From NCBI GenBank assembly GCA_002371315.1, contig DFHL01000103.1, positions 34,760 to 45,429 of the forward strand: 10,670 bases of DNA. The letters are read 5' to 3'. Positions 1 through 6,154 of the stretch are shown here, one piece after another. Below the pieces are notes generated by a model that saw only the letters and a list, made by a program, of their open reading frames with translations, was not told the DNA's origin and searched no databases. The stretch's first letter is position 1. Each line of letters begins with the position of its first letter. Origin of the DNA: Bacteroidales bacterium UBA3724. Its GTDB lineage: Bacteria; Bacteroidota; Bacteroidia; Bacteroidales; P3. The position numbers and the translations under genes are program-made.

Positions 1-42
1 ACCGCGAAACAGGAGAATACAACCAGCCCCGCGAAACGAGAG

Positions 43-1263
43 ATGACCGTATTCGCCAAGGAACACGAGAATGACGATACCGCGCGGTTGCTGCTTAGTG
101 CTGCGCGGTATCCTTCTATTGACATACCGGCGGCGGTGCAGCAGATCGAGGGGCGGCGGACGGCACGGGAGAAGTGGCCGTCGCTGCTGCAATATGATGG
201 GTTCGTCTATCCGCCGCGCCTGAATAGGGAGCAGGCGTCGTCGGAAGAAACCGCTTTCCACAAAGCTGACATCATTCGGAGTATCTACGGCGAAAGGCAA
301 CATCAATTGAGCATCGCCGACCTGACAGGCGGAATGGGGATAGACAGCATCGCCTTTGCAAAGATGCCAGACACAGAAGTAGACTATGTGGAATGCAACG
401 CGGAACTGTGCCGTCTGATGGAGCACAATAGCAGCGTCCTCGGGCTGAACAACATAGCGGTACACTGCGGTGACAGCATAGAATGGCTGCGCAACAGCAA
501 AAAGAAATACAATGTTATATTTATTGATCCCGCGCGTAGAGACACGCACGGCAAAAAGGTTGCAGCATTCGAGGAATGCACGCCCAACATTATGGAGCAC
601 AAAGAGCTGCTGACTGAACATTGTGACTTCCTGATGGTCAAAGCATCACCTATGATGGACATCGACAAGGGAATAGAGCAACTGGGCAACGTCAGCGATG
701 TATACGTAGTGGCAGTGAGAAATGAATGCAAAGAACTGGTTTTCGTCTGTGGCGACAGCGACTTGGAAGCCAGAATACACTGCACAGACATCATTCCCGG
801 CGACGGAGTATACAACAACGAACCGTTCACCCGCAGTCAGGAAGCCCAAGCAGAGTGCGTTTATTGCAAGAGCGTGGGGCGCTACATTTACGAGCCCGAC
901 GCGTCACTGATGAAAGGCGGGCCATACAAACTGCTGAGTGACGAATGGGGAATGCAGAAACTGGCGAGGAACACACACCTTTACACCAGCGACAACTTTC
1001 ACGACTGGATGGGACGCACCTTTTGTGTGCTGAAAGAAGTTTCACTCAACAAGAAAGCCATCGCCGCGCTCATTCCCGACAGGAAGGCTCACGTGATTAC
1101 GCGCAACTATCCTGTGGTTGCCGCCGAACTGCAGAGGCAGCTGGGCCTGAAAGAGGGCGGTGACCTCTTCGTCATCGCCACGACTGTAGGCAGTCGCAAG
1201 ACCGGTTTCGTTTGTTGCCTTCCTGAAAATTATCAACAATTTTTGGAAGAAATTAACAAATAA
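43..1263 (+). CDS. Class I SAM-dependent methyltransferase with THUMP-like C-terminal domain
   Basis: This 406-residue protein is a Rossmann-fold methyltransferase, probably acting on RNA; the substrate is not known to me. The SAM-binding motif I is DLTGGMGIDS (residues 93-102), followed by the acidic strand end VDYVECNAEL. A catalytic-type motif FIDPARRDTHG lies around residues 160-170; DPARR is characteristic of the Bacteroidota family annotated with a THUMP-like domain. The C-terminal part (about 280-400, with YEPDASLMKGG and RNTHLYTSD) matches that THUMP-like region. An N-terminal helical segment (1-90) precedes the fold. I use the ATG at 43 because the protein then begins MTVFAKEHENDDTARLLL, like the family N-terminus, but the frame stays open to base 1, so an earlier start is possible. 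No Shine-Dalgarno is present. The stop lies 2 bases before the promoter of the ribosomal unit, so the gene is probably expressed from upstream. Fold assignment is confident; RNA as substrate is inferred. Confidence 0.85.
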   Translation: MTVFAKEHENDDTARLLLSAARYPSIDIPAAVQQIEGRRTAREKWPSLLQYDGFVYPPRLNREQASSEETAFHKADIIRSIYGERQHQLSIADLTGGMGIDSIAFAKMPDTEVDYVECNAELCRLMEHNSSVLGLNNIAVHCGDSIEWLRNSKKKYNVIFIDPARRDTHGKKVAAFEECTPNIMEHKELLTEHCDFLMVKASPMMDIDKGIEQLGNVSDVYVVAVRNECKELVFVCGDSDLEARIHCTDIIPGDGVYNNEPFTRSQEAQAECVYCKSVGRYIYEPDASLMKGGPYKLLSDEWGMQKLARNTHLYTSDNFHDWMGRTFCVLKEVSLNKKAIAALIPDRKAHVITRNYPVVAAELQRQLGLKEGGDLFVIATTVGSRKTGFVCCLPENYQQFLEEINK

Positions 1264-1265
1264 AT

Positions 1266-1296
1266 TTTGTCAGTTCAAAAAATGTTCGTAATTTTG
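1266..1296 (+). promoter_or_regulatory. Bacteroidota-type promoter of the rplM unit
   Basis: TTTG at 1266-1269 and TAATTTTG at 1289-1296 are separated by 19 bases. This fits the known Bacteroidota primary-sigma promoter form (-33 TTTG, spacer about 19-21, -7 TAnnTTTG). Transcription would start near 1302-1305, giving a leader of about 185 nt before rplM. The promoter begins 2 bases after the stop of the upstream methyltransferase gene. The match is seen directly; the start position is inferred. Confidence 0.75.
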
Positions 1297-1302
1297 CACC
1301 CT

Positions 1303-1487
1303 CTTAAAATGGTGTCAAAAGATGTGATTACCCGTTCAAAATCTTTTGCATCAGATGGATAGGTGTGTGCGCGGATTATCCGTCAGCCGTTGCACAAGCC
1401 CTGAAATCAAGAGAAAAGGAATCGGGCAACAGCCAAAAACTGTTGTCGAAAAAAACAAAATTAAGAACATCATCGTAAAAGAATAAA
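1303..1487 (+). promoter_or_regulatory. Structured leader of rplM, candidate ribosomal-protein autoregulatory RNA
   Basis: The long untranslated leader contains three inverted repeats. Hairpin 1 is CAAAAGAT/ATCTTTTG (1316-1323 with 1341-1348, 8 perfect pairs, 17-nt loop). Hairpin 2 is TGTGC/GCACA (1366-1370 with 1392-1396) enclosing a short CGGA/TCCG hairpin (1372-1375 with 1379-1382). Hairpin 3 is GGCAACAG/CTGTTGTC (1425-1432 with 1440-1447, 8 pairs with one G-U, 7-nt loop), 40 nt upstream of the start codon. No T-tract follows any hairpin, so a terminator is unlikely and translational control is more plausible. The E. coli rplM-rpsI operon is known to be repressed by L13. A regulatory role here is inferred. 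A 17-codon ORF starting at 1309 lies within the first hairpin region and is probably chance. Confidence 0.5.
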
Positions 1488-1943
1488 ATGAGTACGTTAA
1501 GTTACAAGACCGTATCGGCCAACAAGAACACCGTCACGAAAGAATGGGTTCTTGTAGACGCAGAAAATCAGACCGTAGGACGTCTGGCCACTCGCGTAGC
1601 CAACATCCTGAGAGGCAAGACCAAACCTTGCTTCACCCCGCACGTTGATTGCGGCGACAATGTTATCATCATCAATGCAGAGAAGGTGGTCTTCACGGGT
1701 AAGAAAGAGACCGACAAGATCTATCAGCGCTATACCGGCTATCCCGGTGGCCAGCGCGAGACTACCCCTGCCAAGGTTCGTGCCACCCATCCCGAGCGCA
1801 TCCTGGAGCACGCCATCCGCGGTATGCTTCCCAAGAACAGACTGGGAGATGCCCTGTATCGCAACCTGTACATCTATGCCGGCAGCGAGCATCCGCATCA
1901 GGCTCAGAATCCCAAAGTCATCAACATTAACGATATAAGATAA
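1488..1943 (+). CDS. rplM: 50S ribosomal protein L13 (uL13)
   Basis: Ribosomal protein L13, a large-subunit protein binding 23S rRNA early in assembly. The 151-residue length is normal for Bacteroidota. Recognisable parts are WVLVDAENQTVGRLAT (20-35), DCGDNVIIINAEKV (54-67), the YPGGQRE turn (85-91), and the signature region from GMLPKNRLG through EHPHQAQNP (112-142). The start at 1488 follows an A-rich stretch without Shine-Dalgarno, as is usual in this phylum. It is the first gene of the unit, with rpsI only 5 bases downstream, so both are surely cotranscribed. Control probably involves the consensus-like promoter and the structured leader upstream. Confidence 0.98.
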   Translation: MSTLSYKTVSANKNTVTKEWVLVDAENQTVGRLATRVANILRGKTKPCFTPHVDCGDNVIIINAEKVVFTGKKETDKIYQRYTGYPGGQRETTPAKVRATHPERILEHAIRGMLPKNRLGDALYRNLYIYAGSEHPHQAQNPKVININDIR

Positions 1944-1948
1944 TAGCA

Positions 1949-2338
1949 ATGGAGCAAGTAATCAATACTATAGGTAGAAGAAAAACCGCTGTTGCACGCG
2001 TTTATATGAAACCCGGCAGCGGCAAGATCACTGTCAACAACAGAGACTATAAAGAGTATTTCCCCACTGGCCCGCTACAGTTCATCGTCAACCAGGCTTT
2101 CCAGATTGTTGACGCTGAGGGTAAATGGGATGTGAAGGCCAACCTTGACGGCGGTGGCATCACCGGCCAGGCCGAGGCACTGCGTATGGCCATTGCCCGC
2201 GCCCTTTGCGAGAACAACGCCGAGGACCGTCCCGCACTGAAGGCCAAGAGCCTGCTGATGCGTGACCCGCGTATGGTCGAGCGTAAGAAACCCGGTCAGC
2301 CCAAGGCCCGTAAACGCTTCCAGTTCAGCAAACGTTAA
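1949..2338 (+). CDS. rpsI: 30S ribosomal protein S9 (uS9)
   Basis: Ribosomal protein S9, whose C-terminal tail reaches the P-site tRNA in the small-subunit head. The 129 residues include the N-terminal GRRKTAVARV (9-18), the glycine-rich helix start GGGITGQAEALRMAIARAL (68-86), and the basic tail RDPRMVERKKPGQPKARK (105-122) ending in the conserved SKR (127-129). The length is normal for bacteria. It starts 5 bases after rplM and has no Shine-Dalgarno, so translation is probably coupled to rplM. A 178-base structured gap follows before rpsB. Confidence 0.98.
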   Translation: MEQVINTIGRRKTAVARVYMKPGSGKITVNNRDYKEYFPTGPLQFIVNQAFQIVDAEGKWDVKANLDGGGITGQAEALRMAIARALCENNAEDRPALKAKSLLMRDPRMVERKKPGQPKARKRFQFSKR

Positions 2339-2516
2339 GATTGCTGCTGCAACAGTTTTGCAATATACTGGACACGAAAAAGCAAACAGTTTAGTATCCA
2401 AATTGCCGAGACTCTGTCCGGTTGCCAGTTCGGCGGCATAGGATCGCTGAAAAACCGGGCCATAAAGGACTACTTGGCAATTGGTAAATCAAGGAACGTA
2501 AACAATATCAAAAACA
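2339..2516 (+). promoter_or_regulatory. Structured rpsB leader with two alternative folds
   Basis: The gap between rpsI and rpsB has no credible ORF and no TAnnTTTG promoter, but it is rich in base pairing. Fold A: GCAATATACT (2360-2369) pairs with AGTAT (2393-2397) and ATTGC (2402-2406) across a 4-nt bulge. Fold B: CCA-ATTGCCGAG (2398-2410, one A bulged at 2401) pairs with CTTGGCAATTGG (2473-2484), closing a domain that contains GTCCGGTT/AACCGGGC (2416-2423 with 2453-2460) and a small GCC/GGC hairpin (2424-2426 with 2432-2434). ATTGC at 2402-2406 is used by both folds, so they exclude each other. No T-tract follows. S2 is known to regulate its own rpsB-tsf leader in gammaproteobacteria; a similar role here is inferred. 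Confidence 0.55.
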
Positions 2517-3344
2517 ATGACAGATTTAAAATTCGAAGAATTACTCGAAGCAGGTTGTCACTTTGGACACCTGAAAAGAAAATGGAATCCTAAGATGGCT
2601 CCCTATATCTTCAAGGAGCACAATGGCATTCACGTGATTGACCTTCAGAAGACCATCGCCAAGGCCGACGAGGCCGCAGCAGCCCTGAAGCAGATTGCCA
2701 AGTCGGGCAAGAAGGTCCTCTTTGTCGCCACGAAGAAGCAGGCCAAGGACGTCGTCGCCGATATGGTGAAGGACATTGATATGCCTTTCGTCACCGAGCG
2801 TTGGCCTGGTGGTATGCTGACCAACTTCAGCACCATCCGCAAGGCTGTCAAGAAGATGAACGCCCTCGACCAGATGATGCACGACAAGGATTTCAATAAC
2901 ATCTCGAAGCGCGAGCGCCTGCAGGTGCAGCGTGAACGTGCCAAACTGGACAAGAACCTCGGCAGCATTGCTGACCTGACCCGTCTGCCCAGCGCACTGT
3001 TCATCATCGACATCAACAAGGAACACATTGCTGTTGCCGAGGCCCGCAGACTGAACATCCCCACTTTCGCTATCGTCGATACCAACTGCAACCCTGACCT
3101 CATCGACTTCCCGATTCCTGCCAACGATGATGCATCGAAGTCGATTGCCGCCATTCTGAAACATATGGTCGAGGCCATTCAGGAAGGTCTGAACGAGCGT
3201 ATGCTCGACAAGGAAAACAATGTCGAGGAAGAGCCCGAGACCGACGAGGTGGAGAACAACAACGAGGAGAGCAAGGGCGAAGGCCGTGACGAGGCCCGTC
3301 CGCGCCGTCCGAGAAGAAAAAGCGCACCCGCCAACAATCAATAA
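2517..3344 (+). CDS. rpsB: 30S ribosomal protein S2 (uS2)
   Basis: Ribosomal protein S2, a late-assembling small-subunit protein located between the head and body. The 275 residues contain LLEAGCHFGHLKRKWNPKM (9-27), PFVTERWPGGMLTNFSTI (90-107), the coiled-coil insertion rich in KRERLQVQRERAKL (131-144), and VDTNCNPDLIDFPIPANDD (187-205). A tail of about 43 residues (233-275) is first strongly acidic and then basic (RPRRPRRK), beyond the core fold and probably flexible. The start has A-rich upstream sequence and no Shine-Dalgarno. It is followed by tsf after 19 bases, the universal bacterial order. Confidence 0.98.
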   Translation: MTDLKFEELLEAGCHFGHLKRKWNPKMAPYIFKEHNGIHVIDLQKTIAKADEAAAALKQIAKSGKKVLFVATKKQAKDVVADMVKDIDMPFVTERWPGGMLTNFSTIRKAVKKMNALDQMMHDKDFNNISKRERLQVQRERAKLDKNLGSIADLTRLPSALFIIDINKEHIAVAEARRLNIPTFAIVDTNCNPDLIDFPIPANDDASKSIAAILKHMVEAIQEGLNERMLDKENNVEEEPETDEVENNNEESKGEGRDEARPRRPRRKSAPANNQ

Positions 3345-3349
3345 TTTTT

Positions 3350-3355
3350 AAGGAG
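3350..3355 (+). promoter_or_regulatory. Strong Shine-Dalgarno before tsf
   Basis: AAGGAG lies 8 bases before the ATG of tsf. No other accepted start codon in this window has such a sequence; the rest have A-rich or overlapping starts. Bacteroidota seldom use Shine-Dalgarno pairing, so this site stands out and may raise the yield of EF-Ts relative to S2. Confidence 0.7.
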
Positions 3356-3363
3356 AAAAGAAT

Positions 3364-4353
3364 ATGGCAAATATCACTGCAAAACAGGTTAATGAGCTGC
3401 GCCAGCTGACTGGTGTGGGTATGATGGACTGCAAGAAAGCCCTCGTCGAGTGCGACGGCGACGTGCAGAAAGCCATCGAACTGCTGCGCCAGAAAGGTCA
3501 GAAAATGGCTGCCAAGCGTGCTGACCGTGACGCCAACGAAGGTTGCGTCCTGGCCAAGAGCAATGGCAAATATGGTGCCATCGTTATGCTGAGCTGCGAA
3601 ACCGACTTCGTGGCCACCAACGCCGACTTTGTCGCTTTCACCAATTCTATCCTTGATGCCGCTATGGCAAAAGGCCTCACCACCAAGGACGAGGTTATGG
3701 AAATGGACCTCAACGGCCGCAAGGTCAGCGACTGCATCACTGACCAGATTGCCAAGATCGGCGAGAAAATCGAGCTGGCCCACTTCGAGGCCATCTGCGC
3801 CGAGGCCGTCTATGCCTACATCCATCCGGGTAACCGTATGGCCAGCATCGTGGGTATGAACAAGGCTGGATTCGACGAGGTTGGACACAACGTTGCTATG
3901 CAGGTTGTGGCTATGCGTCCCGTGGCCCTCGACGAGAAGAGCGTTCCGCAGAGCGTTATCGACAGCGAGCTGAACGTCTATCGCGAGAAGACCAAAGAGG
4001 AGCTCGTAGGCAAGGCTATCGAGGCCGCCCTGAAGAAGGCTGGCATCAACCCCGCCCACGTGGACAGCGACGACCATATCAATTCGAATATGGCCAAGGG
4101 CTGGATCACCGAGGAGCAGGCCAAGCAGGCCCGCGAGATCAAGGAGAAGGTCGGTGCCGAGGCTGCCGCTTCGCTTCCCGAGGCTAAGATTGAAGGCATT
4201 GCCAAGGGCCGTCTGAACAAGTTCTTCCAGGAAAGCACCCTGATGAACCAGGAGTACATTATGGAGAGCAAGGTCAGCGTCAAGGACTTCATTGCCCGCA
4301 CGGACAAGGAGCTCTGCTGCACCGGTTTCAAGCGTCTTGAGCTTGGTGCCTAA
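3364..4353 (+). CDS. tsf: Translation elongation factor Ts
   Basis: EF-Ts is the guanine nucleotide exchange factor for EF-Tu in the cytoplasm. The N-terminal UBA-like domain with TGVGMMDCKKAL spans about residues 1-55. The EF-Tu contact motif is TDFVATNADFV (80-90), whose Asp-Phe pair corresponds to the residues that disturb the Mg2+ site of EF-Tu. The protein has 329 residues against about 283 in E. coli; the extra length lies in the C-terminal half, as is usual in Bacteroidota. The start is fixed by the AAGGAG 8 bases upstream. The last gene of the ribosomal unit, it is followed within 28 bases by a strong intrinsic terminator. Confidence 0.97.
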   Translation: MANITAKQVNELRQLTGVGMMDCKKALVECDGDVQKAIELLRQKGQKMAAKRADRDANEGCVLAKSNGKYGAIVMLSCETDFVATNADFVAFTNSILDAAMAKGLTTKDEVMEMDLNGRKVSDCITDQIAKIGEKIELAHFEAICAEAVYAYIHPGNRMASIVGMNKAGFDEVGHNVAMQVVAMRPVALDEKSVPQSVIDSELNVYREKTKEELVGKAIEAALKKAGINPAHVDSDDHINSNMAKGWITEEQAKQAREIKEKVGAEAAASLPEAKIEGIAKGRLNKFFQESTLMNQEYIMESKVSVKDFIARTDKELCCTGFKRLELGA

Positions 4354-4380
4354 TCCAACCAGACATTCCAATGAAAACCA

Positions 4381-4415
4381 GAGCGGTTGTGTAGTTTACG
4401 CAACCGCTCTTTTTT
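4381..4415 (+). terminator. Intrinsic terminator of the rplM-rpsI-rpsB-tsf unit
   Basis: GAGCGGTTG (4381-4389) pairs perfectly with CAACCGCTC (4401-4409). The helix can extend through T-G, G-C, T-A and A-T pairs to a 3-nt loop at 4394-4396, giving 13 pairs. It is followed directly by six T (4410-4415). This is a textbook rho-independent terminator for the + strand, ending 10 bases before the start of the RNase H gene. I see no consensus promoter between, so that gene may depend on read-through or on an unrecognised promoter. Confidence 0.93.
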
Positions 4416-4425
4416 CTGAAAAGAT

Positions 4426-5094
4426 ATGGCAAAGAAACAGAAATACTATGTCGTTTGGCAGGGCAGCCAGCCGGGCATCTACGACAGCTGGGCCGAATGC
4501 GAAAAGCAGATAAAAGGTGTCGCCGGCGCCAAGTTCAAGTCGTACGAGAGCCGCACGCTTGCCGAACAGGCATTCCGCATAGGTCCCGACCTGGCCGCTT
4601 CGGTGGTCGAAAAACAGACCAAGGGCGAGTCGATACTTGCCGTGGACGGCAACGGTATGACGGTTGTGCGTCCCGAAGTGCAGGGGCCGAAGCCGATACT
4701 CGACGCCATTGCCGTCGACGCGGCCTGCAGCGGCAACCCCGGCGTGATGGAATACCAGGGCGTCTATGTGGCCAGCCGCACGCAGCTGTTCCACTTCAAG
4801 GTTCCCGTAGGGACAAACAACATCGGCGAATTCCTTGCCATAGTCCACGGCCTGGCATACCTCAAGAAGAACAATTTGCAACAACCACTTTACACAGACT
4901 CCAAAACCGCTCTGGGCTGGATCCGCGCCAAGCAGTGCCGTACTAAGCTGCCCCTGACGCCCGACACAGCCAAACTCTACGACGTTATCCGCCGTGCCGA
5001 AGCCTGGCTGCACAACAACAGCTACACCACACAGATCCTGAAATGGGACACCGACCTCTGGGGCGAAATACCCGCCGACTTTGGAAGAAAGTAA
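4426..5094 (+). CDS. rnhA: Ribonuclease HI with N-terminal hybrid-binding (viroplasmin-like) domain
   Basis: This enzyme cuts the RNA strand of RNA/DNA hybrids, as in R-loops and primers. The 222 residues begin with a caulimovirus viroplasmin/hybrid-binding domain (KYYVVWQGSQPGIYDSWAEC, about 6-25, through AEQAF near 50). A linker of about 45 residues follows, then the catalytic domain. The four acidic catalytic residues are visible: D98 in VDAACSGNPG, E135 in NNIGEFLAI, D158 in LYTDSKTALGW, and D218 in WGEIPADFGRK at the C-terminus. This layout, like eukaryotic RNase H1, is common in Bacteroidota. There is no Shine-Dalgarno at 4426. It sits just after the terminator of the ribosomal unit and 148 bases before prmC. 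The symbol is by family; the species may carry another RNase H. Confidence 0.92.
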   Translation: MAKKQKYYVVWQGSQPGIYDSWAECEKQIKGVAGAKFKSYESRTLAEQAFRIGPDLAASVVEKQTKGESILAVDGNGMTVVRPEVQGPKPILDAIAVDAACSGNPGVMEYQGVYVASRTQLFHFKVPVGTNNIGEFLAIVHGLAYLKKNNLQQPLYTDSKTALGWIRAKQCRTKLPLTPDTAKLYDVIRRAEAWLHNNSYTTQILKWDTDLWGEIPADFGRK

Positions 5095-5097
5095 GAG

Positions 5098-5131
5098 AGC
5101 GGAAAGCGGAAAGCGGAAAACGGAAAACGGA
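5098..5131 (+). repeat. Seven-base tandem repeat (AGCGGAA/AACGGAA)
   Basis: There are three copies of AGCGGAA (5098-5118), one AACGGAA (5119-5125) and a partial AACGGA (5126-5131), starting 3 bases after the RNase H stop codon. The rest of the 148-base gap to prmC (5132-5242) shows no promoter match, terminator or gene. A GCTCGCCTGCGAGC inverted repeat near 5189-5202 is present but not followed by T. The repeat is seen directly; its function is unknown. Confidence 0.9.
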
Positions 5132-5242
5132 CAACTGGCTGACGCGGCGGAATTAATCTACAAGAAAAACTACAAGATCAACAAGATCTCGCTCGCCTGC
5201 GAGCAGGAGAATCAGAAAACAACGACACAACACGAGTTCCTT

Positions 5243-6136
5243 ATGAACACAACAGATATGCACATACCGTCGAACAAGGTTCGCGACATTGAGCGGTATT
5301 TCCATACCGAGCTCGCTGGTCTATACCCCGATGGGGAGATAACGATGTTTGTGCGTATGCTGTTCGGGGCCTTTCTGGGCTGGTCGCTCACCGATTTGCT
5401 CCTGCACCGCGACGACACCGTCAACCAGAGCGACCTGCTGCGTTTCCACTGGGCCGTCGAGGACCTGAAACGCTTCAGACCCATACAACATATCATCGGC
5501 TGGACCGACTTCTGCGGCTGCCGTATCGAAGTGGACGAAAACACCCTGATTCCGCGCCCCGAGACCGAAGAGATTGTCAACTGGACAATCGAGCACAATT
5601 CACAATTCACAATTCACAAATCACAATCACGCATCCTCGACCTCTGCACCGGCAGCGGCTGCATAGCCATAGCCCTGGCCAAACACTGTCCCGAGGCCGA
5701 GGTCTGGGCCGTCGACATCTCCGAAAAAGCACTCGCAGTCGCCCGAAGGAACGCCGCAGCCAACAACGTCAGCATCAACTTCATCCAAGCCGACATCCTT
5801 TCAAAGTCCATAATCCCCAATTCACAATTCGACATCATCATCTCCAATCCGCCATACGTGATGGAGCAGGAGCGTGCCGCGATGCAGCGCAACGTCCTCG
5901 ACTGGGAACCCGCCAAGGCCCTTTTCGTCCCCGATGGCGACCCGCTGCTTTTCTACCGCGCCATAGCCGAAATCGCACGCGGCAGCATTGGGCGTGACGG
6001 ATGTGTCATACTGGAAATAAACGAACAACTCGGCGCAGAGACAGCCCGCCTGTTCGAAGGCCGCGGATTCAAAACCGAACTCCACAGCGACTTCCGTGGC
6101 AGGACGCGGATGCTGGCAGCCACCTTACAACTTTAG
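5243..6136 (+). CDS. prmC: Peptide chain release factor N5-glutamine methyltransferase PrmC (HemK)
   Basis: PrmC methylates the glutamine of the GGQ motif in release factors RF1 and RF2, using SAM. With the ATG at 5243 it has 297 residues (E. coli 277). The N-terminal release-factor-binding bundle (1-95) ends in PIQHIIGWTDFCG, then LIPRPETEEIV (102-112). SAM motif I is ILDLCTGSGCIAIALA (131-146), the acidic strand end is VWAVDIS (154-160), and the catalytic motif is SNPPYV (201-206). The frame is open back to 5081, but the earlier part encodes low-complexity sequence covering a tandem repeat, and the family start fits 5243. Residues 118-130, the loop before motif I, are encoded by a seven-base tandem repeat, and a second short copy encodes the loop before NPPY. 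DUF2156 follows after 18 bases, suggesting one operon. Confidence 0.95.
   Translation: MNTTDMHIPSNKVRDIERYFHTELAGLYPDGEITMFVRMLFGAFLGWSLTDLLLHRDDTVNQSDLLRFHWAVEDLKRFRPIQHIIGWTDFCGCRIEVDENTLIPRPETEEIVNWTIEHNSQFTIHKSQSRILDLCTGSGCIAIALAKHCPEAEVWAVDISEKALAVARRNAAANNVSINFIQADILSKSIIPNSQFDIIISNPPYVMEQERAAMQRNVLDWEPAKALFVPDGDPLLFYRAIAEIARGSIGRDGCVILEINEQLGAETARLFEGRGFKTELHSDFRGRTRMLAATLQL
5594..5628 (+). repeat. Seven-base tandem repeat (CACAATT) inside prmC
   Basis: Three perfect CACAATT units (5594-5614) are followed by CACAAAT and CACAATC, 35 bases in all. It encodes HNSQFTIHKSQS in the loop between the N-terminal domain and SAM motif I of PrmC. Because seven is not a multiple of three, gain or loss of one unit would shift the frame and remove the methyltransferase domain. 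Confidence 0.92.
5816..5829 (+). repeat. Second, shorter CACAATT-type repeat in prmC
   Basis: CCCAATT followed by CACAATT repeats the same heptamer 188 bases after the end of the main array. It encodes NSQF in the loop before NPPY, the same four residues as in the first array. The two may derive from the same element or be chance; the shared loop position favours the former. Confidence 0.6.
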
Positions 6137-6154
6137 CAACCAAGAAAAAGAACA

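Noticed and set aside
4..37. Direct repeat GCGAAAC at 4-10 and 31-37
   Set aside because: Seven bases twice in 34 bases at the window edge is too short to interpret and lies in a possible extension of the first gene.
1309..1362. 17-codon leader peptide ORF before rplM
   Set aside because: It has no ribosome-binding signal, no codon run typical of attenuation, and overlaps hairpin 1; it is probably chance.
2541..3341. 266-codon minus-strand frame opposite rpsB
   Set aside because: It is a shadow of rpsB; the product shows no domain and rpsB is certain.
3100..4371. 423-codon open frame on the minus strand opposite rpsB and tsf
   Set aside because: It mirrors the strongly biased codons of tsf, its product is rich in L, V, G and H with no recognisable motif, and tsf is unmistakable on the + strand.
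5081..5242. Longer N-terminus for PrmC
   Set aside because: The extra 54 codons cover a tandem repeat and low-complexity sequence and overlap the RNase H gene; the family N-terminus fits the ATG at 5243.
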